A model generated the notes under the pieces. That model saw nothing but the letters and a program-made list of their open reading frames with translations. It did no database searches and was not told the origin of the DNA. Shown one piece after another: positions 30,834 through 45,573 of a DNA stretch of 64,000 nt; the stretch's first letter is position 1; each line of letters starts with the position of its first letter. Made by a program: the position numbers and the translations under genes. The stretch lies in the NCBI GenBank assembly GCA_029964075.1, contig CM057135.1, forward strand, positions 30,431,366 to 30,495,365. Reading direction: 5' to 3'. This stretch comes from Patiria pectinifera. Lineage: Eukaryota > Echinodermata > Asteroidea > Valvatida > Asterinidae.

Positions 30834-33800
30834 AGTTGAAGCTACCAAGAATGCGGCTACTTAGTAAGTTTCCACACTGAGTCATAGCCATTAATGGCCA
30901 GCACGTGCGCAGTGGGCGGGGCTAAATGGATAGGTCTATAGAGTACGTGAGTGTGATTTCATTGGTCTGTGTTCTGGTTCATGCGCTGTTAAGCGCGTTG
31001 ATGACAACACACCCTTAAACTCTGCACAGGAACCAGAATACGCAGGAAAACTATGGTACTCTATTGGGCAAGGTGAACTTATTCAGTCAAAAAACTGTTG
31101 AATGTTTTTTCAGTTTCTTCCCGCTAAAACATTTGATCTATGGATGTCCAGAGAATGCTCTAAATGCTTTTGCTTTTTGCTTGCAATTTTTGTATTATAT
31201 TTATTGGAGGAATTAAGTGGCTGTGGACATATTGTTTGTTTTTTTAATTTATGGAAAAACCATAAAGCCCTGTTCATACTTGGGGCAAAAGTGAAAGCGA
31301 ACGCAAATTTGTGACGTCATGGCAAGTATTCGCGCTGCGAATTCGTAAAAGTTGAACATATTTCAACTCAGGCGAATTTCGCTGCGAAAGTTTCATGACG
31401 TCGAATTCGCTTCGCATTCGCAATCGCATGAAGTATGAACCGGGCTTAACACCCATTAAGTTTGTGATATAAAAATATCTACAGCAATGTGGCTTCATAA
31501 TGTAACACTTGGTACGTTGCTGGAAACCATATGTATTGTCTACATATAAATACCTTCCCAACCGTCTTTAAAAGTCTGGTATAACCTCCATAACTGTGCT
31601 GCAAATTTGAGCTGAAATTTATCTTATTTTGTTTTTCTTGTCAAGTTTTGCTTAATCGCACACATCCATTTGAGTGTAACTTGCAATATGTCTATGAAGT
31701 TGATTAAAAGTCAGCAAGTATGAGTTTTCAATTGAAACAAAAGTTATAAGTTTTCAAAGAAATAATAACGCGGCGCAAACTGAAATTTAGAATCTGTTGG
31801 AGTGAGTACTGCACTAGTAAACTGATTATGCTTTACATGGGGTCAGGCGTACCATCATAATCAGAGTCCAACAGTTGAGTGTTGAGTTATCATAATGGTG
31901 TTGGATTTTTGCAAGAGTGAGGAAGGTTCCTAGGAAATCACTCAAGGGGGTTAGGGTTACGGAAATAAACATCTGTTCAACGATTGATATGTTATCAAAT
32001 ACCTAACACTAAGTATGGCATGAATGCATACAGTTTTAGTAAATTTGCTTGAAGACATAAAGTGCTGAAATGATAACATTTGTAAAAAGAAGTACCAAAC
32101 GAAAAAGAAAAATAAGGACTGCACCGAGCTTTACATTTATTACATATCGAAGATTTTTCAAATTATTCGACTTACATATCCACATTATTACACTGTCAGA
32201 AGGTATTCATTTACAAAAAAAAATTATTTGAAATTCTATTGATTATATTTAATTTTTGCCTTGTTTTGCAAATTCGTCTTTGAATGCAACTTTGATGTTG
32301 TTCTTTGTTTTGATATAGCGCTTTCAGTACATGTGTGTTTCTGTGCTGTGTCATCTTTAAACTTCCATCATTTTGTGTTATTTATGAGTGTTTACATTTA
32401 CCCAACGTGCAATAAGTGTTATGTAAATACCAGCCTTTATATTAAACCTTCATATTAATCATTTGTTCCCTTTTTTGTAACACCTCGATTTATAGCTATC
32501 AGTATTCAAGAAAAGTGAACAAAAATTGATCAAATTTTTCTTCTCTTTTGGTCGTTACTAGTGTATGCAGAATAGCAAGTACGTGTATGTGTCAGATGCA
32601 CTGTGTTGTAAGAAGATGCTTAGGCCTGTGTTCTGGATATATGTTCCTTAAAAATATCAAGATTTAGGTCGGTGATGAAACTGTTTTCTAAACAGAAGAT
32701 GATTTCACTGTCAGATCAAATGCTGTTGAATATAAAATTGTATATTAAAATGGCATTAGGTACAATTGTGCTTTGCTCTAAAATGCTGTAATAGTGGTTT
32801 TAATTTCAACGTTGCCAATGTGCATTGAATTGCAGTCTTTGCCAAATCGTTTTTTTTTCTGGCCGGATATTTTTTTTCTTTCAAATTTGAGTGTCAAAGC
32901 TTATAATATCACATGAAGTGTATGAACGTCTTGTAAATTAGATTGTTGAAGTCTTCCAGACAGTTGTGTATTTAACTGAGAAAAAAAGGTTTTATACCTG
33001 TATTTATTACTGAGAAAACATCTCAAAGGTAGAGAGTAGAAAATTAAACAAGAAATTTGTCAATGATGCTGCACACTGCATACATTTTGTTTCATGCTGC
33101 ATTAACAAAAGAGAGCAAGGTATTGACTCAGCATGAACAAAAGAGGGCGCTTTGTAACCTAGCAACAAGGCAAGTGAAGGCAGTAAAATTTCACTGGTTC
33201 GCTGTTTTTGGTTCATTATGTACAAAGAATGCCTACCAGGAAAGGCAGGGTGTGCCTCACAATGCGAACAAAGTAGGCTGGTGCTTGGTCCATCCGGTCA
33301 CCTGCTAGACCTTGAAATTTAAATGAGGGTCTGGAACCAGTCAAACTTTTTCGTCACTGGATTACTTGTGTCGTAATCACACTTCAGGAATCATTGCATT
33401 CTAGAAAGGTCTCCAACTTTGGAATAAGGCTAGTACTAACTGTTTGACACGGCTCCTGTGTCTGTGATTTAACACTGACCAAAGTCTTCAAAATTCCCCC
33501 TTTGTTTTTTGTGTGTGCAAGAAAAGGCGTGTGTGTTTCTAAACATAGACCTTTCTTAAAATTTACTTTTTCCACAAAAAAAGGACATATATTAGATGCT
33601 TTTGGTCAGTTTTTGTTGACTTAAAAACCCTGTTATTTGGCATTGACATTGTGTCAGTTTCTCCTGTTTGAAAGACAGTGTTTAGAAAGTTGCAGGGTCT
33701 ATGAAAAAAATTGTATGGAAAAGGTCACACGAAGTGGTAAGATTTGAAAAGAAAAATATAACTTTTTGTATTTTTGTACTTGTACCCAGTATGTTGGGTC

Positions 33801-34193
33801 ACGTGGGGTTCGTGTATATGGCAACTTTAGACTTTTATTTTCATTCACAGTAAGAAAATGAAGTTGGACCGAGCATTATTGTTTGCGTCACTTTTGTGTG
33901 TTTTCTCTTTCAACTCAAAAAGACCAAAGATTTAAAAAGTTCAGTTCAAATGAAAAGTACCCGATCAGAACAGGGAAGGTTATGAGAAAGTTTTTTGAGA
34001 GACGGTGTTGAATTGGAACGATTAATGGTTTTTGTCATAATTATACAAAGACATTTTGTAGATAACCCTTTATGTACTCTATATATTATCAAGTTCTTCA
34101 AAGTAAGGTCAACTTAGATTAATGTTGATTATTCTCTGTTTACTAATGCAATGGGAAATATCCTGTGCAACAACTTGCCTTCCACAAAATAAA
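30834..34193 (+). other. CRAMP1: presumed CRAMP1 3'UTR
   Basis: There is no further coding frame after the stop. AATAAA occurs at 31964-31969 and at 34188-34193; the second is followed by a T/G-rich stretch (GTGTGATATTTTGTTTTC, TCGGTGTTGTCTCTG), as expected downstream of a cleavage site. The choice is inference. The MITE copy 2 at 31266-31446 would then be transcribed as part of the 3'UTR. Confidence 0.35.
31266..31446. mobile_element. Harbinger-like MITE, copy 2
   Basis: 181 bp with ends AGCCCTGTTCATACT and AGTATGAACCGGGCT, flanked by TAA on both sides (31263-31265 and 31447-31449). It shares blocks in the same order and orientation with copy 1: GCGAACGC(A/G)AATTTGTGACG, GCAAGTATTC, TTCGTAAAAGTTGA, TTTCAACTC, CGAATTTCGC and GACGTC. 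Confidence 0.8.
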
Positions 34194-37100
34194 ATGAAGT
34201 TGGCAACTAAAAGTGTGATATTTTGTTTTCTTCGAATGATTATTCTCGGTGTTGTCTCTGATACTTTATTGTGGATTTGTTAAAAAACAACGAATTTGAA
34301 CTGCATACCATTTCTTCGAACCGAAATCAAAGATACAAGTGAAAACTTTGTAGGGAGTCCAGACACGCCCCCCCCCCTTTCTTTGCAACTCCGCCCACGC
34401 GGCAAGCAAAGATGTGACATCAGAATTTTTCAATAGCGCCCCCATTTGGTAAAAAAACTTTTCTGTGCATGTGTCGTCTGCAAAAAAGATGGTTGGCTCT
34501 GCTGTAGTCTACGGACTAGGCCTTTTCGAACATCGACAAAGTTATAATATATATTCTGAATGTACCCGTGCTTTGTTAATATCACTGTTGGAACGTTTCA
34601 GCCGCTTCTGGAATAAAAAAAAAAAGGTAAAACAGGTTAGCTTTTTGCTTGAATTGAACCAATGAATGTATGGACCCATTCCAAGACCAAAGAAATTCTT
34701 TGTACTTGTTTTAATTTTTAAAATAATAAAAGAGAAGGTGTATAAAAAATTCGTTAACTTTTCAGTAGCAACTTTGGACAAAATTGTACCCTTCTAAAAT
34801 GAACATAGCTGCAGAGGAAATGAGGACAAATGAGAGAGTGTGGAGGTTTGTGATCACAGAAGTTGGACATTCAAGGACAAGGGTTGTCTAAAAAAAAAAA
34901 CACCAGTTACTTGGGTAACTGCATTTTACTTCAACAATATCTTGACCTTTTTTATGAGCAAGGATTTTCTGCAGTTATTCCGAGTCTGACATTTTGTTGC
35001 TGTGATGGAGTAATTATCCTGTATTGTTCCACAACATGAGGTTGATTGTTTTATTGTCATCTAAAGATGATACTATGAAAGGCCTATGCTTATTTTTTTT
35101 GGTCATTTTCTATTCACCGTGTCTATAATCAGATTAGCAAATAAAAAAATGGGGATGGCCATGGGAAGTTTTTGTTTCGCAAAAAAACCACCCACGAAAA
35201 TTTTTAACCTTAGCCCTACACACATCTGACATTTCACAGCATTGATGACAGTTTCTTCTAATTCTCCTTCCAAGTTATCCCCTAACTGTATTTATCCCTG
35301 TCTCCTCCCCTTTGTTGATCACTTGAAACGTTTTCTTCACCACCCTTTCAAACCCATGGGAGAGTTTACGCCACTCGGAACAATCTCTTTTCATCAGTGT
35401 TCTCCGTTGACTAAATACCGCAATGAGGGAGAAAAGATCTATTGATTGTTGCCACCCAGTAGTAAGCCATCCTCCCGTTGCATCCTCCACGAAAAATGCT
35501 TCTAAAGGGTCTCGCTAGTCCCCCCCCTCACCTATTTTTCCCTAGACCAGATCATTCAGCACTAAATGCCCCCTAATTCACCCTTCACAAAACCCACCTT
35601 TTCAAAAGAGGCCCACTTAAGATCCACCCATGCCCTCCCTTTGGCCCTAGAACCAGGCTTGGATCTTTAATTTGTCAGAATCAAGTAGGCTGAATTCCCA
35701 TCTTGGTCGTGTCTATTCTTGGCAGTTTCTTTGTGGTATCTTGGTTAGGGTTGGATTAATAGATTTCAAGGGCCCTTGGTGCGTTAATGGATTTTCCCTC
35801 CAATTTTTGTTGCTCATGCTTGAATAACACTGAATGCTAACACCAGGTGACTACCCTTTCACACAGGAGGTATGCAACAGGTGTAGAGAAGTTGCTCTTT
35901 TTGGCTCTTTTAAAAGGAACAAATCTTTTGTACTAAAATAAAAGTAATTCTAACAGGTTGCATATTTACAAGACTAAAAAGAAAAAATGTTTATAGAAAA
36001 GCTAAAGATTTTGTTAGAAGTTAGTAGTGCACAATACATGTAGTGTTCAAGAACGACTTGAAACATTGAGATTAAGAAAATTTCAGAACAATTTTGTACA
36101 TCTCAAAACGTGGGGATACAAATTGTGGTTACTGTACAATTGATTTTAAGTAATCTCTTTTCAAAGTATTCTTTGCATTTCCAAAGGGATTCTGAGGTTC
36201 TCTTTTTCCATTCATAGTGTAACTTATGAATGGCGTTTTTCTTTTCCCAGTCATTTTAACCAAACTGTTTTGGACTTGCCACAATTGGGCTTATCCCTGC
36301 TGAGCTCCCCTGAAATCCTCAAACAAAGGCCACAACGGGAACATTTCCTTTGCCTTTAGGCTTACAGAAAGAGGAAACATTGTTGGGGATGCCCCTGAGC
36401 TGGGGGTAGGCTAAGCGCATTTTGGCAGTGTGCTCGGTGGTCTTTGTGATTGCATTTTCTATTCTTTCTGAACACCGTTATTTTCAGTAGGTGAATTCTG
36501 AAACACCAAGGTCCAAATCCATTTCTAAGTTTATAAGATACAAATAAAGGAAATCTTGATGACTTAATTTCAGGTATTTTTTTTTTAAAAGCTGAAGACA
36601 CAAAATAAATCATGTTCGATTCCTCATTCCTTTGGAGGGTTATAATCAAAATTCACACAGAAGCAAATCATTTTTAAATTTCAAAAATTTCGTTCATCCC
36701 TTCAAGTTCATTTTTTACCTATATATTGTCACTTTGTTGAAAGGGGTGATTTGTCACTCAGCAAATTAAGACCCTTCAAAACACTTCCTGCAGCCAACTT
36801 ATTTCATCATTTCATTCACAATGGGCCTGTTCACAACACAATTAACACCACTTCCTGGCTAATTTTGCCCACAAATGCAATTAAAGATCAAGAAAATTAC
36901 AATTAAGGGTCTGTACAGGCCTGCAACAGGCTCCTTAAGATACAGCGGTCAGTAACCTTTCAAGACTAAAAAAAAAAAAAAATGAAATTTCCGGTCAGCA
37001 ACCCATAACTTCACTCATCATTGTTGGAGCAAATATGCTTGATCTACCTCAAATACCGTTATCTGATTTCCATCAGCACTTTTCATGAATTCTTTGATCA

Positions 37101-40100
37101 GTGAGGTGTCCCTGTCAATGCACTGAACTTTAATCCTGAGCAAATTGGACTGGTCAATACAAGGGGGTCAAGCTTTTAATTGACCACTCTGCCTTTTTCC
37201 AGCCCTTTTCAGTGTTTGTATGGCCCTGGTCTGAATAATGGACTTGCTGGTAGTTACTATTTGCACTTAGGTTCAGTGGGCTGACGAGCTCAGGTGTGCA
37301 GGGTCAGTGCATAGATCTGCAATAATGATTCAACTCTTGAACTCTCTGAAGTTGTTGGTGTATACCTTGATGGAATGGTTAGGGTTTTCCTTGTGACACC
37401 TTGTCTGATATGATGCATGCTGAGGGGTATAGGAAGGGTATTCTCAGAGGACTTGGCCTCTAGTGTATTGGAGGTTAGAACTTTTGGGGAGGGAGTGACA
37501 GAATGGACTTTGGGGTGGGGTGAAAATGGAGGCAGGGCCAGCTATGAGATGTTCTTCCTTGTTGAGGCGATTGTATAGTATTTCTAGGTACATGTACTTA
37601 ATTAGTTCAATAATTGAGCTTGGTGGTAGTGACTGGAACTTTCAATGTGCATATTGGGTGTGCAAACCTCTCATTCAACCACCTTCACCAGCAAGCTGGA
37701 ATTGGGGTGTTGAAAATCCCAGACCGTGACTGTACTTCTGGCAATATCGTTATCATGATTTATTCTGCAGTATTGGTGAGAAGATTTATCCTGGTCAACT
37801 TGACATCATTTATCACAGTTCTCACACCTGTTGCACCCCTCCCTTGCTGCGCTCATGTCCAATCAATTAGAACTCCTTTCCAAACAGGTGTTTTTTCCCC
37901 TAAACATGAATTCAAGATATTAGCCAGTCAAATGTCAGCACCCGACCCATATTAGTTATGGTTATAATTCTTTATCTCTTCATAAAAGGGTTAGATTTCA
38001 AACAGTGACCCTAAAGGTCTAATGCACATTGAATAATATATGAATGGGCTTGGAAAAGTAGGCCAAAGTTATTTTTTAAAAAGTTGGGATAAAATCCCCC
38101 AGCATTTTTGGCTTCAATTGCTTACAAATGGTTACTCTTAACTTTGTGGCTTTGGCTTCTCAATCTGTGCAGTCTGGTACCACAATAACTGGAATAAACA
38201 TTTTTTGAGTCAAAATGGCTCAGTTTTATTAGCCAAAGTCACATCCTTATTTCTCACTTTATCAATTAGTACTCATAAGCTATGCAAACAAAATTTCAGA
38301 GAAAGTCATTCCAGCAAAAAGCTAAAATTTGAGACCAAAATTTAAATGACAGTTTTGTCACTTTAAAAGTCAGTGCAGTTTAGTTCAGAGTATACTGAAT
38401 GGAGTTCTTGAATTTTAATACTGGTTGACTAAACATTCTAGATTGTATTTCATAAGCCTTCTCTGGCCAAAACTATCAATTTAATCATCAAGTTACACAT
38501 TTTGACTTGCAGATGTCTTGTTATGGATAGAGTGTCACCATTAATTAGGTTTACTGACCGCCCGTCAAATGGCCGGTTCATCCATTGGCATGCGGGTCAG
38601 GTGTCACAAATATTAATAGATCTGGTCACTCAGTATTGATATTCCATGAATTGATGGCTTGGCCTTGTGGATGTTGCTGGCATGTACATTGTGGTGACTG
38701 ACCAGTGTTGACCATGACCAAGGTCTGAGCATCTGACCCCTAGGGAAACCAGGTCACCCTCCATCTGTTCATGTCCATCTGGTCTTTGGTCAGTTATGGT
38801 TCAGTTGAGCCATTTCAAGGGTCATCAAATTATACAATATAGGGTTGAATAACAGGTCAGACCAGAACAAAAGGTGCAGAACCAGTGCTGCTTGTATTGA
38901 AAACCAAGAATGCAAGACCACTGATAAATATTTGTACCTTAAGTTTTACCTATTTTAGATAACCAAGTTCAATCATTTTGTTTCAAAAATGCTGTCCTTA
39001 GCAAGATGCAGTGTTCATAAGTAGTTACTTGTAACTTCTTTTTGCATAATAAGCTATTCCAAACTTGATAATGGAGTAATTAAATAAACCCCCAATTGTT
39101 AGATTTTCTTTAGATTTGTTGTTGTCTGCAGCTAGATTATTTTAAAAAAATTTTTTTGTCAACTCTGGCTCAGAAGTGCCGTAAGTTTTCCTCAAACCTT
39201 TTTCAGATTTTTTTGTTGCCCTGTTGTCTTTTCAATAACACTTTTTCCCGAGTTTTCAACAAGTCAGAAGGTTTGATTGTAATTCACTGTATTGTGAAAT
39301 TACTACCAAAAATGACAAATTACATCGTCAAAGAATATTTGTAGGACTTGTTAAACTTCCCACCCTTCCAGCAGGGTTGCGATTCCTTCCCCTCCACCGC
39401 GTGCCTACACCTGTGCCAGGGTACAAGCTCGGTGCCCTTTTATCTCACTCACAATGCAAAAACACACCATGTTTTTTGAGTAAACAACCGTCCAGCTAGC
39501 AGCATTTTGACAGTTTCAGCCTTCTTGCTTTGCTGATTTTGTCACAATTCTTCAGCTGTTTTTTCCCCGGAGTTGCGCCCCCCCCCCTAAAAAAAACCTT
39601 TGGTGTATCGGCAAGACCATTTTTTTGGTTAGCTGGGTAAACAGAAACATTCCAAACATGTTGTGTGAGAATTTTGATTTGGGAAGTCCAAGCACCTGGG
39701 TTCTTTCACTGGATTATTTGCTTGGATTCTTCCACACAATGCATTGAATAGCCACCCGTAACGTGCACTTTTTACCCATGTTTCCGTTTGGGCCAAAAAG
39801 ACAAACATCCTTCCAAACTCTTTTTCACACAAGTATACAAATGCAGTGTTGCTGTTTCACTCACAGGTGAGTTCTTCAACTTATTTTATTTAACACATCA
39901 CTTCCGCAACATAGTCTGAACTGTTTTTACTGGTTACATACAGTGTTAATCTTTCTTGTATTTTGAATGTCACCAACAAGCAAAATTCGAAAACTGCACA
40001 TAATACAAATTGCATTTTAATGATTTTAGTTAAACTGAAATTCATTTAAGTATTTTTTTTTCCAATCACTCAGACATTAAGTGGCGAGTGTGAAAACATG

Positions 40101-43100
40101 AATTTCTTTATCACACTTTAAATCACATATGAACTTAATTTTTTCCATGTTACACTTGAGTGCCTTCAATAACATTTGGGCACTTTTAGTTTACTATGCA
40201 TGCATACATGCCACCTTTATACAAATATCGTGCACTCAACAAATCCTGTGGCCACTGGTAGTGTGGTATTCCACTAACACACGAAAACCTAAGAAGTCAT
40301 TATTTTCCCCCAAATAACGCAATAAATACCAACGATATTTATTTTATGGCAATAAACCTTTCATATTTCGTAGACGACAGCGAAAATAATGACCCTTTGC
40401 TAATGTGTTTGAGCAAATAAAGCAGCTCTTTTTATGTCTGGCCAGGACAGATCCACAGACAAAAGTAAACAAAGTACATATTGTATGATAAAAGTCGTGT
40501 GAACTAATGCAACTATACGGTAGTTCTTGATAAAAGCTAAAAAAAATCCCAGACCAGCACAGAAAATTTGAATGGAAGAACAAAGTCGAGTGAAAACACA
40601 CTTTCACAAATTACATGTATTCACAAATGTGGCACTTGGAACATCACAAGTATAAATACAGAAAATATATCCCATAAAATGTTACAACTGGACACCGGCG
40701 CCAATGAACATTATATCTGTTTACCTAAGCAATTCGTTTATAATGAATATATATCCACAAGTCTTAAATGTAAGAAATTTCAGCAGAAATTCAGGTACTT
40801 TGTGTAGCCAAGAAAATGTATCTTTTATAATGATCCTGCTCTACTGAACTTTTCCACATTTCTAAAGCTAAAACACATACGGCGAAAGTCACCAGTCAAG
40901 ATGAGTATTTTCAGAGAATTTTTTGACAAGATGATACATGTAATCAGAATGATTTCTGTGAATATTATCTTCAATATATAAATATATTCTATTTAGAGTA
41001 TCATCCATTCTTGACTATGGTATAACTAATAAATAGTCTATACAATGTATAATACTCCGTTGTCGGCACCAAATAGCAGTTGGTATGGGGTGAGACAAGA
41101 GTCTATCCGCCCAAATAAGCACCAAGTTGTAAGGAAAGTTTCCTAAGAACTAAAATACAATTTGTGATAAAAACAGGTGATAAAGATGGTAATTAGTTCA
41201 TGAGGGGCCACTAGTAATTTGTCATGTTACAATGTAAATCAACTGAATTTCGAGCAGCAAATGTGTAATCCTGTAAATGCGTATACATGTAATTATTTCA
41301 GCACAATATCAAAGACCTGCAAAGCAAGTTGTTTAAAAGTGGGATTTCAATGTCATAATTGAGAAATACAAAGTTATCTTTACATTGAAAAGCAATATAT
41401 CGATATGGTCATTTTCATCAATTTCAAAAAAAATGTGTGATCAAGTTGACTTTCAGAACTGTATAGCAGCCAGATGTAGCTATTTCAGTCAAGGGCGCTT
41501 TCTATAAATACCCACTTTATGAACCAGATTTTAAATTAAGCGATCAATACACACCATTATAATCATCAAGGAAAAAGAACCCAGAATAAGTGTACGTAAA
41601 TGTACTTGTAATCCTTGTAGAATGTAAATTTCATGTTTTAAAACAATTTTGAGCCACTCACTGGGATTTTTTGGTTGCATAGTTACATAAAGTTATTTAG
41701 GCTCCTGCATATCTTGCAAGGTTTCATTTTCAAGAGATCTCAATTCAAAAAAAGGGCAAAAAAAAACCCTACAAAATATCAAGTTGGATGACTCATTTGT
41801 AATGTATCTTACAAATTACCATAATCGTGTTCTTAAGGGTTCTTAACAGGGATTAAAAGAAAGTTCAACCCTATTGTTTAATTACCAGCTCCCTTTACTT
41901 GGAATTCCAAAGGTAAGCCGCTTTAATTCCCATACAAAACCATTAACCCCATATTGAGCTTATTATTGCCAGACTGAAATTGACCTTCATGGCAAACAAT
42001 AGACCCACTTCCCACTTTGGAAGGCAGCCAAGTTCACTCCACATTGGTTACTGATTAACTGAACAAAGCCAGGGACATTTGCAAGTGTGCAGATTTGATC
42101 CAGGAATATATTGACCCAGCTTAACACCTATAATTCCACTCCAGCCTGAAATGATCCCCAAATGGCACTCCTGTTGCTCATTTTATGCATTTTGACCTCT
42201 CATTATCTGAAAACATTAGGCAATAAAATCCTTTCAAGATATGCTGAATAAAGGCTTCAGATAAAACATCACAGGTGTCATTTAATTGACTTGACATTTC
42301 TGCGTTTAGTTTGAGTCACAAATTGACAAACAGCTGATGAACTAAAGAGTTTTGAACTTGACTTTTGTTGAGGGAAGTTATTGTAGCTGTGAATTTAACA
42401 AAATACATTTTATTATTGGCAGGAAAGAGCTGGTTGTGGCATTGGTAGTGCAGTCAGTCAAAAAAAAACCCAACGTATCTTAGCATTCAATAAAAACAGA
42501 CTGTGGGATAAAAAGTGTCCCTGCAAGACTGGTCCATGGTTAAGTATACAAAGATATAAAAAAATACTCCCTCCTGTTTTGGGCTTATAGTTTACCATAT
42601 CTTGATTGACCCCCTCCCATCTTAACCTCAGACTGACCAGTACTTTGCAATTAAGCCCAGATGTGACCAAACAATCTTACACAAATGTGTGTTTTGAGTC
42701 TGTGCACCCAACCAGGTGTATGTTGAAATTCTTGGGATTCCTATCTCACCTGGTGTCTAGCCTGACTGGCTTTAAGATAAAACAAGACAAGGTTACTGCC
42801 ACAGTTGGTAAAACCAGCCAGTCAAAAAACCCACAAACAACGAGGAAAACACAAATCATGTTGACATGTTTTTGTGAGTAACACATTCCTGCTTTGATAG
42901 CTAAACAGTTTATTTGACGTAAACACTTTGCAATTTCAAGGGTTGTTAAACATCTGATGTGATTGTCACGTGAACGGTTGATTGGTTTGGAATATTAGTC
43001 TGGCTCAGTTCAAATACAGCTGGAATGATTTTCGATTCGTAGAATTATCCGATGAAGGTGCAGTTGTATGCAAAACAGACACATGTTTTGATGGACTAAC

Positions 43101-45421
43101 AAAAGCTTAATGATTTACTTTATGATTACCAGGCTGTCAATTCATAGAATTGAAATCATCAATATTGGGACAAAATCAAAATGTAAACAAAAACTTGTTT
43201 GGATGAAAGAATAAGCAATATAATTATATCACAACTTTTCACTACATTTGCCGAACAAGGTAATTGTGGAGATAAACTTGTCACTGCTTTTGAGTAGACA
43301 TTTCATATGTAAATTACTGTTCTTCAGTTCAAAAGTTCATACGAATACTACTTGAACGTCTGGATAAACCATGTTTTACAGTTTAAATGCAAAACGTGCA
43401 TTAAATGTATGTCAGAACATTACAATATAGAAATTTCTTAATTACTGAATGACACTGAATGTTAAACATTTCTCTCATAAATGTCGGTCCCAGTTTGTTA
43501 ACATACACACTGTTTGGTGAAACATAGTAATTTCCGTCAACAAATTACCACGGTAAATTTACTTTTGTAGGACTGGCAACTTTGCACTCACACATTATAA
43601 TATTAGAGTATAAACAACTTGTTGACACGCAGCTAAGAGTCCAACAGGCAAGCTTGCAAAACAAGCCCTTATTATTAAATTCCCCTCAACTCTCGCTTCA
43701 GGCCCGCTAAAATTTGTTTTTCCCCGATCCTATAGATCAATAACACATCAGTATGAAGCCGTAAGAATGAAAGACTCCCCACACCAATCAATAATAGGTA
43801 TTGTAGAAAGAGAACCCTCTTGTAAACATATTGGCAAGCATTTTTTCCCCTTCTCTGTCCCTAATACACTGCCCATATGTGACCCCGTCTTACTGCAGCA
43901 AGTCAAAAGTCGCCAATTGTTGATTTTTTTGGGAGCTGGGGTTCACAGAATGGCCGAGGGGTCCAAAGTGCAACGGCGAGCGTTGGCTTTTGAAAAAAAC
44001 ATTTACCAGACTGTCGTATGATGAATGTTGCAAAATGGCTCAATCTGAAAATAAGAATCCACTTTTGACTTGATGGAAAGGATGGGTCACACATGGACAC
44101 GCATTAAACCCTATAAAAATCTCTGACAGTCTTTCTGTCATAGAATACTTACAAACACACACACATGAACATGTACACTTGCCCCAGTAAAGACAGCATG
44201 CATAAACCTCTCTGTACATCATATAAATACATGAAACCCTCCACCTTATTTTTTTCTACAATAATTTAAAGACAGAGAGTCATTTAAAGTTTACAATGAA
44301 CATGTACAGTAGAAGATCATGTTTTGGTGCTGTTTCTGATAATGCAAAGTGCACACTAGTGTAAGAAGCTCTTAAGTTAAACAAAGTTGCATGTTCTGTC
44401 AAGTTTAGCTAATTATGTGATGTGGCAAGATAGTAAATTACAAATGGTATCAGTAAGCATGTGCCAACATTAATGGTGAACATTGAATCCAACCGAAATG
44501 TATCATCAAAAATTTTGAAGAAACTTACATGTGTTTACCTTGTCAATTTGGAAAGTAATGCACATAAGCAGTACAGAATCAAGTTTCATTCCTATCCTTC
44601 AAGGGCCACGTGATTGAACAAAGCATTAAGCAAATAAAACATGTGGCCATTGTGTGTCTGGTATTGACAGAACATGCAACAGTTGTGAAATACATTTACT
44701 CCTTTCAATCTTTACTCCGTGACATTAACTTTTGTTCACAACTTTCAAATATTACAGTAAAGAGATTGCATAAGATATTTAGCTATCCACGGTTTGTAAT
44801 TAAAGTCTTAAGTTCTGTACACCAATGTATATACAGTTTGATCAATTAACCACTTTAACTTTATAAGTCATTCATTGTAATAAATTGGCTGTAAACAAAA
44901 TCAAATACTGTAGGATAATTTTGACGCTTGTTTTTGCACATGTATCCCTTAAGTGACATTACATACTCTTTATAATACAAAATTGGTGGACATAATAATG
45001 TTCCCATGCAGCAAAATCCAGAGTGACAAATTGATTTTATATTGGGTAAATCACTATTTTATGCTACTCTTTTCAATCAAAGGCCATCGACAAAGTTTTC
45101 AAGGCAGTTTGGTCTTTGACAAACTTGCCATGATCGAACGTGACACTGTGCAGCATTTTAACAATTGCTTTCCTGAACAAGTTGCAACACAATAAAGTAC
45201 ATCTCTCATTCACAGATCAATGCGTGGGAAAATTTGTCCCAGTGGTTGAATGAAGTGACCGCATAATGTACAGATTACCTGAAGTTATGTCCGAGTTATT
45301 CATTTGAAGTGTCCTTTGAGTGACAATAAGGGGGACGTGTTCTAGTCACACCCCGGCAAGTCAGATTTAGGATGCTGATCTGTCCTTGAGTCTCATTTCA
45401 TTTCTTTCTGGTTGGATGCAG
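34194..45421. other. intergenic DNA, no gene recognised
   Basis: AT-rich DNA with scattered homopolymer runs (for example C-runs near 34370, 35521 and 39579). No exon with credible splice signals, no RNA gene and no clear transposon was recognised. Several moderately GC-balanced, non-repetitive stretches (about 36800-37500, 38500-38900 and 41880-42360) lack open frames. They could be conserved regulatory DNA, but only cross-species comparison could show that. Confidence 0.4.
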
Positions 45422-45573
45422 CTTGCTGTGCTCCTCAAAGCAAAGGATTGCTTGTTCCTTCCGTTGAACCTTGGAGGGAGAGACGGTTGAGCCTTGAGGG
45501 ATGGCCACATGAGGGGAGGAGTCGGCAGGTATTCCCAGGGTCCAGGATTAAGTGTCCCCGGCAGGTAAGGTAA
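45422..45573. other. GC-rich exon-like island with splice signals on both strands
   Basis: On the plus strand, TTTCTTTCTGGTTGGATGCAG precedes 45422 and GGCAG|GTAAGG follows 45564, with one frame open throughout (47 codons). On the minus strand, TTTTTATTACCACAG ends at 45574 and the exon would start at 45573. The minus-strand option could be a 3'UTR exon of ANKRD50, because a donor lies just after its stop. The peptide in either frame is not recognised. Confidence 0.3.
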
